The notes below the pieces were generated by a model. The model was not told where the DNA came from, did no database searches, and worked only from the letters and a program-made list of their open reading frames with translations. Source: a virus. Taken from it: a stretch of 25,261 bases of DNA. Location: positions 1-25,261 of the IMG/VR virus record IMGVR_UViG_3300031999_003250; one strand, written 5' to 3'. Positions 7,686-15,683 of the stretch are shown here, piece by piece. The position numbers were made by a program, and so were the translations under genes. How positions within the stretch are numbered: the first letter of the stretch is position 1; every line of letters begins with the position of its first letter.

Positions 7686-8141
7686 GTGTCCAACAAAATG
7701 CAGACCCCGACCCCGCAGACCGCGGCCGAGAATGTTCTGAATCGTTTCACCAAGTCGCACTCGCACCTTATCCCCCTTTTTTTTCTCCAATCGATCATGG
7801 GGGATCTCGCCGAAAGGGGGGAGGCAATGGATGCTTTGGAGTCCTTTCGGGACCAACGATCGGGGAAACTCGATAACGAGAAGATGCAGGTGGAGATCTT
7901 CATACAGACATTCATCGGCCAGAAAAGGCTCGCAAAAGGGGCCGAGATGATGAATCGTTGCCCCATTCTGAAAGGGGAGAAGACATTCGATGAAGTCCAC
8001 TCAAACTCCCATGCCAGATCCCAACCGGAAGACGAATCCGTGAAGATGCCATCAAAGACCTTCCTTTTCATACTCGGACTTGTCGCGATCCTCGCAACCG
8101 GCGGGGTAGCTCTTGGATATATTGGAGGTTGGATTCCATGA
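7686..8141 (+). CDS. Tail-anchored membrane protein, unknown function
   Basis: 151-aa protein from GTG 7686. About 120 residues form a helical, soluble N-terminal domain with charged surface; residues 123-149 (KTFLFILGLVAILATGGVAL and onward) are one clear membrane helix, leaving almost nothing after it. It ends inside the start of a three-helix membrane gene (ATGA overlap), so the two are probably made together. I do not recognise the soluble domain. A role in lysis or exit with the neighbouring holin-like protein is an inference from topology and pairing. Confidence 0.68.
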   Translation: MSNKMQTPTPQTAAENVLNRFTKSHSHLIPLFFLQSIMGDLAERGEAMDALESFRDQRSGKLDNEKMQVEIFIQTFIGQKRLAKGAEMMNRCPILKGEKTFDEVHSNSHARSQPEDESVKMPSKTFLFILGLVAILATGGVALGYIGGWIP

Positions 8142-8434
8142 TGGAATGGTATTACGGGCTGTTGGTGACGATACTGGTCGGAATGCTCGGCGCCCTGCTC
8201 CATGTGATAATTCCCCCGCAAGATAAGGACTATAAGGCCATCGCCATCAAGATGATGGCGGCGGCGGTAGTTTCCAGCTTCCTATTTCTTTTCGGGATGG
8301 ATCCGAGAGGCATGGAGATTCCCTCAAATCAGATAGGGATCTGGTTCATCTCGATAATCGCGCTCGGATATACCTCGCTCGAGGTCTTGCAGAAGCTATT
8401 GACCAAGTACTCGGAGAATCCGCCAGGAGCTTAA
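8138..8434 (+). CDS. Holin-like three-helix membrane protein
   Basis: 98-aa protein starting at ATG 8138, overlapping the previous TGA by the ATGA pattern. Three membrane segments are evident: residues 5-24 (YYGLLVTILVGMLGALLHVI), about 36-54 and about 68-88, the last ending in ALGYTSLEVLQKLL, which resembles the last helix of many phage holins. Size and topology fit a class I holin, which forms holes in the cell membrane at the end of infection. No endolysin is visible nearby, so the assignment is tentative; it could also be another virus membrane protein. Confidence 0.6.
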   Translation: MMEWYYGLLVTILVGMLGALLHVIIPPQDKDYKAIAIKMMAAAVVSSFLFLFGMDPRGMEIPSNQIGIWFISIIALGYTSLEVLQKLLTKYSENPPGA

Positions 8435-8457
8435 CTAGGAGCATTGGGGGTTAGAAC

Positions 8458-10602
8458 ATGACCATACTAGCGGCAGAAAAATTGGCCTCAGAGAGTGCAA
8501 TATCCGTCGGTGGGGCTTACGACCAGGACAAGTGGAACGTAACCAGTCTGATTCGTCAGTTCACTGACGCCACCCCCAATTTCATAGGTCCAATCCCACA
8601 GAATGTAGCACGTCCTTTCGAGACTCCGCTTGCCAATGCTGGAAACTCGCTAGTACATGGTTACAAGTGGAGCGATACATTCGACTATGTGTTCTTTGGT
8701 GATGGCTCCACCGCCGCCGCCACAAGGAAGATACAAGTCTACAAGTTCAATAAGACAGTATCCACGAATCCCTGGACTTACTTGGGTTATATCACACTTA
8801 CCCTACCATACAGAACCGCCTCGACAGCCCTTACATTTAAGGGTCTTTTTATGGCCCGCGACCTATACATCACTGGAACCGCCGCCGCAAGTGGAACTAG
8901 CGTAACTGGAACAAGCACCGCATGGCAAACTTCACGGCTTGCAGTGGGCTCGCGCATAGGCTTTGGGTCTACTGATCCAACAGCCATCACGACATGGTAC
9001 GAGATAAGCGCAATTGGCTCTGATACTGGTATCACGCTGACTGCGACCGCAGGAACGGTCGCAGATGGGCCATATGTCATAGAAGAACTGAGGGCTGTAT
9101 GCACATTTACAAACGCTACACCCGCCAACGGCTCAGGATTGTTCATAGCCAAGGGCTTAAGAATAGAGCTTTTCACAACTGGTGGAACAACAATTGCCGC
9201 CGCCACGACCGTCGATAATATAAGGGCATGTTACTGGCTTTCAGACCATTCGGTTACACAAGTTCATAATGTGCCCTTGGGCCTTGGGGTAAGGGACAAA
9301 GCCTCTTGGACTTCTCACATCGCCTACTATCTGGATAACCACTCGTCATATGACTTCTCCAAATACAATATCAGGGCCGCACTGACTTTAACCGCTGGCG
9401 TAGACCCTGCAAACGCATGGGTACTAGCAACTGGAGTTATGGCGGCTACTGGGACGGTCGTTCTGGTAAACAATGGGCTCATGGCATATGCAGGTCACGG
9501 TGTTGGCTCTGGAGTTTGGGCCTATTACTGGATCACCACCACCAGGGTATATTGCTCTCTCGAAACAAGCATAGTGAGTACTGGAACCTCATGGCAGGAT
9601 GGAGCAATGACCGAGGTTCCTCCCGGAGGAGCCGCTACATTCGCTCTTTCCGCCGCAATGGACCAAGTAAGCTACGATTCAACGACAGACAGATTCGTTA
9701 TCACCACAACCGGTGCAACCTCGTTCAGACATTATATCACGCAATTCAGAACTGATGCTGGCCAAATGGACCATATCTGGGGATGCAATCTGAAACAGTT
9801 GGACCAATCCACGGCCGATGCAAACATAACGCCTTTCCACAATACCTTGGAACTTAAGGCTACGCACTGGTGCATAGGTGGAATCCTATACATAATGACC
9901 ACCGGCACGACCGCTGTGACCAGCTTCCTACACGCAATCCCAATAGGCGCACACTGGACCTATGCATCCTCGAAATCGCAAAGGCTCATCTCTCCTAGGA
10001 TGTCCACGGTGAACAATTCAAGGTTCCAACGTGCATCGGTTATCCGCGACAGAATAATGGGTGGAGATAATCTGGGCCAACCGCCAGAACCTATCTCTGT
10101 ATATTACAGGACGAGCGGAATATCCGATAACAGCGGGAGTTGGACACAACTTACCGATGGAAATTCTCTAACCGGTGTTTCCGGCGCTACTGAGATTCAG
10201 TATGCCTTTGACTTCAGGGTCATAGGAGCCCAATGCATTCCCGCCAGGATCTTCTCCTGCAATGTACTGTTTAACGACCTGGGGAATGATTCACACTATC
10301 AGTCCTCCGCCGATAAGAGCAATAAGACCACAAAGAAATTTGCATGGAGGTTCTCTACTGGCTTCGGCGGAACTGTTCCAAAGCTGTATGTCAGGCTCTA
10401 CGATGCAACCTCGAAAGCCCTTCTGCTTACTGACGATACAGTATCCGCCGGGTACGGGGCATGGTCAAAATCCACCAACGATGGAAGCTCGTGGGGTTCA
10501 TACGATACCACTGACAAGGCCAATGAGACAACCTATATCGGTTATACCCCCACCACACTCGCTGACAGCATAAAAGTGATCTTCGTGATTTCCCAGACCT
10601 AG
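8458..10602 (+). CDS. Large putative receptor-binding/fibre protein
   Basis: 714-aa protein, rich in Ser, Thr, Gly, Ala and aromatics and poor in charged residues, typical of beta-structured phage adhesins. I see no signal peptide or membrane segment. Residues 120-215 contain an SVTGTST segment and neighbouring Gly/Thr-rich strands; the last 120 residues (from YQSSADKSNKTT) have a beta-sandwich pattern with WS-STNDGSSWGSYD like carbohydrate-binding modules. GGGGG precedes ATG 8458 by a short spacing. It lies between capsid and neck genes, not at the tail end. Codon choice looks less dominated by CTC and AGG than in flanking genes, which may mean later acquisition. Function is inferred from composition and neighbours. 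Confidence 0.62.
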   Translation: MTILAAEKLASESAISVGGAYDQDKWNVTSLIRQFTDATPNFIGPIPQNVARPFETPLANAGNSLVHGYKWSDTFDYVFFGDGSTAAATRKIQVYKFNKTVSTNPWTYLGYITLTLPYRTASTALTFKGLFMARDLYITGTAAASGTSVTGTSTAWQTSRLAVGSRIGFGSTDPTAITTWYEISAIGSDTGITLTATAGTVADGPYVIEELRAVCTFTNATPANGSGLFIAKGLRIELFTTGGTTIAAATTVDNIRACYWLSDHSVTQVHNVPLGLGVRDKASWTSHIAYYLDNHSSYDFSKYNIRAALTLTAGVDPANAWVLATGVMAATGTVVLVNNGLMAYAGHGVGSGVWAYYWITTTRVYCSLETSIVSTGTSWQDGAMTEVPPGGAATFALSAAMDQVSYDSTTDRFVITTTGATSFRHYITQFRTDAGQMDHIWGCNLKQLDQSTADANITPFHNTLELKATHWCIGGILYIMTTGTTAVTSFLHAIPIGAHWTYASSKSQRLISPRMSTVNNSRFQRASVIRDRIMGGDNLGQPPEPISVYYRTSGISDNSGSWTQLTDGNSLTGVSGATEIQYAFDFRVIGAQCIPARIFSCNVLFNDLGNDSHYQSSADKSNKTTKKFAWRFSTGFGGTVPKLYVRLYDATSKALLLTDDTVSAGYGAWSKSTNDGSSWGSYDTTDKANETTYIGYTPTTLADSIKVIFVISQT

Positions 10603-10610
10603 GTGAGTTG

Positions 10611-10844
10611 ATGGATGAAATCGAGGAGGCAACAGAAGCGATAAAGAATGGTAACGAGTTTGAAATAACTTGTGTAGCGGGTAGCCCGGTCCAAGCACAG
10701 CCCATCTATACTGTTACCAAATCTATCAAAGCCAAGATAACCGACTTTGTCGAATGCACTCATAAAGATGGATACACAGTGCAATTCCAAGCGTTCTACA
10801 TAAATTCAGGAAAGAATCCGGACGATATACATGGCACTAGCTGA
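10611..10844 (+). CDS. Hypothetical 77-aa protein
   Basis: Not recognised. AGGTGAG just upstream supports ATG 10611 (a TTG immediately before it is in frame). The product has a short acidic helix at the start and then alternating strands (EFEITCVAG, IYTVTKSIKAKITDFV, YTVQFQAFYI), which suggests a small beta domain. It overlaps the next gene by 14 bases and follows the large adhesin, so it may be an accessory or chaperone of that protein. Confidence 0.6.
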   Translation: MDEIEEATEAIKNGNEFEITCVAGSPVQAQPIYTVTKSIKAKITDFVECTHKDGYTVQFQAFYINSGKNPDDIHGTS

Positions 10845-11181
10845 TCTGGTGGCTTACGAAGGCACAGGCGAGGCTATGGAAATCTCCATACCCGCATTCG
10901 GTTCGGGTTACACCATATCTGATATGGTCACAGACCATAGTTTTAGAACCAATGATATTATGGAATTTTCCACCACAGAAATGACACCCGGGACGCCTTC
11001 GGACATCTTAACCGGGCATTATGCCAACAACGGTTCGATGGTCATTAATTACGCGTACGCGTGGCCGCTCGAGAGCGAGGTAAAGAACGGTGTAACTTAC
11101 GGAATAACAGCCGAAAGAACTGGAACCTATACTGGAAGCGGGTCAAGTGGCTATTCGCGGGGGCGTGTTATAAATGGTTGA
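10831..11181 (+). CDS. Hypothetical 116-aa beta-rich protein
   Basis: Not recognised. It starts at ATG 10831 inside the previous gene and overlaps the first fibre gene by 8 bases. The sequence is Gly/Ser/Thr-rich with no charged helices and no cysteines, so it is likely a beta-structured virion or fibre-associated protein. The final 30 residues (TGTYTGSGSSGYSRG) are flexible and Gly-rich. Confidence 0.6.
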   Translation: MALADLVAYEGTGEAMEISIPAFGSGYTISDMVTDHSFRTNDIMEFSTTEMTPGTPSDILTGHYANNGSMVINYAYAWPLESEVKNGVTYGITAERTGTYTGSGSSGYSRGRVING

Positions 11182-11950
11182 AGTATTGAAACAATCTACC
11201 GTCAAGAACAAAATGGTCTTCATGACGGATTCCATCGATCACATTACAGGTAAAGCGAGTTTGACGCTCACCATCACCGCCTCCAAAGATGGAGGCGCCT
11301 TTGGCTCCATCACCCCATCGGTGACAGACCGTGGAAGCGGTTGGTACAACCTCGCTTTGACAGCGAGCCATACCGACACATTGGGTGATCTGGCGATTCA
11401 CATCACATCAACGGGGGCAGACCCAACTGATCTGTCAATGCTGGTAGTGGCATACGACCCGGCCTCCGCAACGAATCTGGGACTGTCCTATCTATCCGGG
11501 TCGGTTGCTCTCGATTCCACAGTCGCAAAAGACTCAACGGTCGCAAAGGATAGCACTGTGGCGAAGGAAGCCACACTTGGAACCAAGATACCGACCAATC
11601 TATCGTTCACCGGCGCGAATGTGAACGCTGAGAGCAAGGTCACCGCACCTCCCGCTAACATGGCCCTCGAAAGTGCCGGGGTATTGGATGAGATTCAAGA
11701 TGTTATAGACCTTAACTTGGATGCCAAATCGTCCGATATAGCCGCCGTACTGGACAGTGTACTTCTGGATAGCGAATTTATTAGAAGGGTATTGACAAAC
11801 AAGCGGGAATGGGATGCCGGTAACTCGAGGTGGGCTATCTATGATGACGCTGGCACTTCCATACTTTACTACCTCCATGTGACCACTCCAAGTGGCGGTC
11901 CAGTCACACTCGACACTACTGCGATAGCAAATGGAGATAAGATTGCTTGA
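11174..11950 (+). CDS. Short fibre protein A (Ig-like head, repeat shaft, conserved C-terminal domain)
   Basis: 258-aa fibre. Residues 1-95 form a beta-sandwich domain common in phage fibres and baseplates (KMVFMTDSIDHITG, then LTLTITASKDGGAFG and GWYNLALTASHTDTLGDL). Residues 114-131 contain three copies of DSTVAK, a short shaft repeat. The C-terminal 50 residues carry WDAGNSRWAIYDDAGTS and end in ANGDKIA. Both ends are clearly paralogous to the 521-aa fibre B at 13107, which differs mainly in shaft length. It is followed by TTGA overlap with the small Gly-rich protein. Confidence 0.8.
   Translation: MVEVLKQSTVKNKMVFMTDSIDHITGKASLTLTITASKDGGAFGSITPSVTDRGSGWYNLALTASHTDTLGDLAIHITSTGADPTDLSMLVVAYDPASATNLGLSYLSGSVALDSTVAKDSTVAKDSTVAKEATLGTKIPTNLSFTGANVNAESKVTAPPANMALESAGVLDEIQDVIDLNLDAKSSDIAAVLDSVLLDSEFIRRVLTNKREWDAGNSRWAIYDDAGTSILYYLHVTTPSGGPVTLDTTAIANGDKIA
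11513..11566 (+). repeat. Three 18-base repeats encoding DSTVAK
   Basis: Three tandem units code for DSTVAK-DSTVAK-DSTVAK in fibre A, followed by a fourth degenerate unit (EATLGTK). The protein repeat is exact but the DNA copies differ at synonymous positions, so the repeat is old or selected at protein level. It probably forms a short trimeric shaft. Confidence 0.75.
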
Positions 11951-12138
11951 CCATAATCGGACATGGATATGGCGGGAAATATGCGACTCCTATAAGTCAT
12001 GGTTACGGTAGTCTCGTCTCCGGTGGACCCCCGCCCGTCTATCTATATCGCGAAATATGGAATGACACCCCCGTCTCCAATGACATCTACAAGCCGATGG
12101 CCGTGAACGCAGGGACCGAGAAATTCAATGGGGGCTGA
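11947..12138 (+). CDS. Small Gly/Tyr-rich protein, copy A
   Basis: 63-aa protein from TTG 11947, overlapping the fibre A stop (TTGA). The first 30 residues (MTIIGHGYGGKYATPISHGY) are Gly/Tyr/His-rich and match the start of the 51-aa protein at 14669 in both composition and order, and each follows a fibre gene. The remainder contains PPVYLYREIWNDTPVSND. Probably a fibre-associated peptide; function unknown. Confidence 0.6.
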   Translation: MTIIGHGYGGKYATPISHGYGSLVSGGPPPVYLYREIWNDTPVSNDIYKPMAVNAGTEKFNGG

Positions 12139-12140
12139 AC

Positions 12141-13106
12141 ATGGTCAAGCCAATAGATGCCGATTGGAGAAACATAAGGAGCATCGACTTGGACCATGAG
12201 GCCATCAGGCTATCTCAACATATCGAGAGGCGCAATAAGATTTACAAGAATTGGCCCAAAGACCAACCGATACCAGAAACTATGCGCGTATCAGACCACA
12301 TAGACAGCATCAAGCAGACCATCAAGAATATTCAAGAGACAACCGCTTGCTATTCCTGTCCAAAGAGGCTCAAATGCAGATACCGGAATTGGAGGAAATC
12401 TTCCGAGTTTACCAAGGTCATTGGATGTAGTGGACATCCAGACCAGGGCAAATATCCGGGCCATTCCACCAATGTTCAAGTCTATGACTTGACATCTTCG
12501 GGCCAGTTGATGTTAACGAATGGGACGTGGTCCTCATGCAGAAGCGCCACGGACGCGGGTAGTTTCACCACCGATGCCATTGGACCAGCCCAAACATCAA
12601 CCGGGTATTATATAGCGCGCGGGGCGCATGTTTACGACTTGGATGATATACCAGCAGGGGCCGATTTTACCGATTGCGCCTTATTTGGATATGAGGCATG
12701 GTACAATGGATCCACCACAGGCTACACCCATTATAATGCAAGCCATCCAGAATCGTCACCTGTCTATGCAGACTATGACCAAACATATAATTCAGGAACG
12801 GATTACGGAACATTCAACACAAGTAGCGGTATAGGTTCTTGGAAACATTACCACTTCTCAGACCTGTCATTTCTAGTTGGTAATGCCATCAATACATTCT
12901 ACACAAGGGATTGGACCAGGGACGAAAATAATTCGACCCCTACCGCGAACGTCGGGGAGAACTGGGAGGGGCCGACAAACACCGGGGGTCATGATCCATA
13001 CCTGGACATAACCTATGATGACCCGGTATCATCAATCATAGGAAGGCGCTCCGGCCAAGTCGATACATCTTATAGGAATAGAATCGGTGGAAGGCAGGTG
13101 GCTTAA
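12141..13106 (+). CDS. Cys-module + beta-sandwich protein, copy A
   Basis: 321-aa protein. Residues 15-68 are helical. Residues 70-96 form the module C-X2-C-X5-C-X16-C (C70, C73, C79, C96) with the signature ACYSCPKRLKC and FTKVIGCSGHP. The same spacing and signature recur in the protein at 15684. Residues 110-298 look like a beta-sandwich of the kind used in carbohydrate-binding modules: an early RGAHVYDLDDIPAGADFTD segment and a final DPYLDITYDD. A basic tail follows. Four conserved cysteines suggest a bound zinc ion or Fe-S cluster. It lacks the FN3 and neck domains of its paralogue. Likely a virion adhesin; not identified further. Confidence 0.72.
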   Translation: MVKPIDADWRNIRSIDLDHEAIRLSQHIERRNKIYKNWPKDQPIPETMRVSDHIDSIKQTIKNIQETTACYSCPKRLKCRYRNWRKSSEFTKVIGCSGHPDQGKYPGHSTNVQVYDLTSSGQLMLTNGTWSSCRSATDAGSFTTDAIGPAQTSTGYYIARGAHVYDLDDIPAGADFTDCALFGYEAWYNGSTTGYTHYNASHPESSPVYADYDQTYNSGTDYGTFNTSSGIGSWKHYHFSDLSFLVGNAINTFYTRDWTRDENNSTPTANVGENWEGPTNTGGHDPYLDITYDDPVSSIIGRRSGQVDTSYRNRIGGRQVA

Positions 13107-14672
13107 ATGAGAGTCTGCAAGCAATCGACAGCGAGGCATATCATGGTCATGATGATAGACGATACCGACCACATATCGGGTTTGGCCGGACTCACCCTCA
13201 CCATAACAAGAAGCAAGAATGGCGGTGGATTTTCCACCATAAACCCCTCTGTTACAGACCGGAGCAATGGATGGTACGACATTGAAATCTCGACCACAGA
13301 CACCGACACGCTCGGTGATTTGTGCCTTCATGTAACTAGTACTGGAGCCGACCCCACCGACATCTGCATGCAGGTCGTAGCCTACGATATGGATTCCGAC
13401 ACTGATCTGGGACTCAGCGATTTCGGGGATATTAAGGACCAAACAGATCTACTCCCCGCCTCGCCCGCGGGCGTGGGAGATCAGATGAACCTCGCCAACG
13501 CGTCCATCACCAATGAGAAATTCGCGGCCGGCGCGATAGATGAAGACGTGATAGACGATGGTTCTTTGACCGCCGATAAATTCGCCGCGGGCGCGATCAC
13601 GTCCGCGAAGATAGCCGCGGGCGCGATCACAGTTACACAGGCACCAAACCTGGATGCCGCGATCTCCACCCGAGCCCCGGAATCCGGCGGGAATATAGGG
13701 GCAATAAAGGACCAAACGGATCTCCTCCCCGCTAGTCCGGCCGCGACAGGGGATTTGATGGGAATTACGGATGGGGGGATCACAACCGTCAAGTTCGCCG
13801 CCGGCGCCATAAACTCCACAGTGGCCCCAAATCTCGATGCCCCGATCTCCGATTGTGCCTTGGAGGATGGTGGAAACCTCGCCGCGGTCATGGCCAAGAC
13901 CGATAATCTCCCCGCCAGTCCCGCCGGAGTGGGAGATGAGATGGCATTAACGACAGATTATGACGCCGCAAAAGCCGCGGCATCCCAATCCAGCGTGAAT
14001 ACGATCGATGATTCGGTGGATCTCATTCGCTCAACTGACATCCCCTCCATTCAGGCTGTTGTGGATGGTATCCAGGATACCGATCTTCCGGCCGTGAGGT
14101 CGGATACCGTGGGAATCAAGGCCAAAACGGACCTTATTGGGGCATCAGTGGCCCTTGAAACCGGGGGTAACGTCTCCACAATCATGGCAAAAACCAATAA
14201 TCTTCCAACTACCCCCGCCGCAACCGGGGATGAAATGGCCCTCATAAGCACCTATGATGCCGCGAAAGTGGCATCATCCCAAGCCAGTGTGGACTCTATT
14301 CAGGATGTTGTGGATAATATCCATGATACGGATCTGCCAGCCGTTCAATCCACCGCCAACTCCATCCAAGCAAAAACCAACAATCTTCCACCATCGCCAG
14401 CCGCGACAGGGGATGCCATGACATTGACAGGGGCATATGATGCCGCAAAGGACGCCGCGGATCAATCATCGGTCGATGACCTTCAGACGGGATTGGATTA
14501 TCTCAGAAGGACTCAGACAAACAAAAAGATCTGGGACGCCGCCAACTCGAGATGGGCGATATATGACGATACCGGCATTTCCGTAATCTATTACCTGAAA
14601 GTATATACCCCATCCTCCGGCAATGTGGTCTTGGGGTCGAACGCGATCGCGAGTGGAGACAAGATAGAATGA
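13107..14672 (+). CDS. Long fibre protein B (paralogue of fibre A)
   Basis: 521-aa fibre. The first 95 residues (KQSTARHIMVMMIDDTDHIS, then LTLTITRSKNGGGFS and GDLCLHVTSTGADPTD) and the last 50 (WDAANSRWAIYDDTGIS to ASGDKIE) match fibre A. The 370-residue middle is a shaft of repeats widely seen in phage tail fibres: KFAAGAI units and five copies of an LPASPAGVGDEM-type unit, three followed by a YDAAK segment. The start ATG follows the previous TAA directly. Expected to trimerise and display a tip, or to act as collar fibre given its place before neck genes. Confidence 0.82.
   Translation: MRVCKQSTARHIMVMMIDDTDHISGLAGLTLTITRSKNGGGFSTINPSVTDRSNGWYDIEISTTDTDTLGDLCLHVTSTGADPTDICMQVVAYDMDSDTDLGLSDFGDIKDQTDLLPASPAGVGDQMNLANASITNEKFAAGAIDEDVIDDGSLTADKFAAGAITSAKIAAGAITVTQAPNLDAAISTRAPESGGNIGAIKDQTDLLPASPAATGDLMGITDGGITTVKFAAGAINSTVAPNLDAPISDCALEDGGNLAAVMAKTDNLPASPAGVGDEMALTTDYDAAKAAASQSSVNTIDDSVDLIRSTDIPSIQAVVDGIQDTDLPAVRSDTVGIKAKTDLIGASVALETGGNVSTIMAKTNNLPTTPAATGDEMALISTYDAAKVASSQASVDSIQDVVDNIHDTDLPAVQSTANSIQAKTNNLPPSPAATGDAMTLTGAYDAAKDAADQSSVDDLQTGLDYLRRTQTNKKIWDAANSRWAIYDDTGISVIYYLKVYTPSSGNVVLGSNAIASGDKIE
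13425..14420 (+). repeat. Shaft repeats in fibre B
   Basis: Five diverged copies of an about 20-residue unit (K-QTDLLPASPAGVGDQM and variants) begin near 13425, 13701, 13887, 14181 and 14363. Between the first three lie four KFAAGAI/KIAAGAI units. DNA copies differ at many synonymous sites but share blocks such as GCGACAGGGGAT, so homologous shortening or lengthening of the shaft is possible. Confidence 0.75.
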
Positions 14673-14824
14673 GTGTGCTAGGTGGAGGATTTGGAGGAAA
14701 CGCCGGCGGTTTCTCCCCGGTCAGCCAGGGCTATGGAAATGATGCCGGCCCCTTGGATGATCAGATCTCCATTTGGAATACTCAGGCTGTCTGCTCGGAG
14801 ATTCAAAGGAAGGTGAATTTGTGA
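14669..14824 (+). CDS. Small Gly-rich protein, copy B
   Basis: 51-aa protein that starts with ATG overlapping the fibre B stop (ATGA) and ends with TGA overlapping the next GTG start (GTGA). The first half, MSVLGGGFGGNAGGFSPVSQ, matches the corresponding small protein after fibre A (11947) in Gly/aromatic pattern. The second half differs (ISIWNTQAVCSEIQRK). Its conserved position after each fibre argues that it is a real gene, probably a fibre accessory. Confidence 0.6.
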   Translation: MSVLGGGFGGNAGGFSPVSQGYGNDAGPLDDQISIWNTQAVCSEIQRKVNL

Positions 14825-15642
14825 CGACTCAATCAGAGATACCGAAAGTTGGAGATTTGAATGTCAAGATAGGCGCGATAATATACAAACAGGGATCGAT
14901 ACTTGACGTCTCCACCTCCACGGTCAAGCAGATAAAGGCCCAAAGACCGGATGGCACCTATGCTTGGACAAAGACGGCCTCATTCGAAACCAATGGAACG
15001 GATGGCAAGATATATTATTCGACATCCTCGGCGTCCGATCTTGATCAGGCAGGGACATGGACATATCAGGCATACATAGAAATTGCCGGCGCCTCCCTAA
15101 ATTCGGATCCCGAGACATTCGAGGTCGGGGAGGCCATAGCTGTAACCCTGACCAAATACATCACATACGATGACGTCCTCAGATATACCGGCACCAGCTA
15201 TGATGAGCAGGACATACGGGATATGATAATCGAGGCGGAATCCGAATTGGAGGCAAGAATATCTGCTCTCGGGCTCACCGCGGATCCCTCATCCAATCTC
15301 CTGAAGGGCGCCGTCCGTGACATCGTGACCGTCCACCTCCTCAATCGCGGCAGGATGGATGGATCAAAGCCCAGGCAATTGATAACCGGGAACCTGACCA
15401 TGATGGACGATGTCGATGCACACATAGAATACCTTGATACCAGGATTCAGAGCAAGATCGATCTATTCGGTTCCTTGGAATCCGGTAAGTATGTCCAAAC
15501 AGGGGATCTGGACCAGACATCCCTCGAGGAAACGGGCGAGAGGGCGGATCATGAGATGCCTCAATACAATTTGGATCAATCAACGATTCGGGAATACCAT
15601 GATAAAGCCGAAGATACAGGGAACGATGACCCGGATGATTAG
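14821..15642 (+). CDS. Ig-like domain fused to head-tail adaptor (neck) protein
   Basis: 273-aa protein from GTG 14821, with an AGGAAGGTG ribosome binding site upstream and GTGA coupling to the preceding gene. Residues 10-102 are an Ig-like domain common in phage baseplate-upper-type proteins (QIKAQRPDGTYAWTKTASF, then LDQAGTWTYQAYI). Residues 112-215 match the helical head-tail connector family (HK97 gp6/SPP1 gp15 type): ITYDDVLRYTG, then DIRDMIIEAESELEARI and LKGAVRDIVTVHLLNRGRMD. The C-terminal 50 residues are acidic and probably disordered. The adaptor would bind the portal, so its Ig domain would be displayed at the neck. Most adaptors are near 100 aa, so the fusion is unusual. Confidence 0.78.
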   Translation: MTTQSEIPKVGDLNVKIGAIIYKQGSILDVSTSTVKQIKAQRPDGTYAWTKTASFETNGTDGKIYYSTSSASDLDQAGTWTYQAYIEIAGASLNSDPETFEVGEAIAVTLTKYITYDDVLRYTGTSYDEQDIRDMIIEAESELEARISALGLTADPSSNLLKGAVRDIVTVHLLNRGRMDGSKPRQLITGNLTMMDDVDAHIEYLDTRIQSKIDLFGSLESGKYVQTGDLDQTSLEETGERADHEMPQYNLDQSTIREYHDKAEDTGNDDPDD

Positions 15643-15683
15643 GGGGAATTGAAACGGCATACAAATTCGATATCGACAAACAT

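Noticed and set aside
13425-14420. CRISPR-like array
   Set aside because: The repeats are imperfect, in frame and encode a fibre shaft; spacing is irregular and there are no cas genes.
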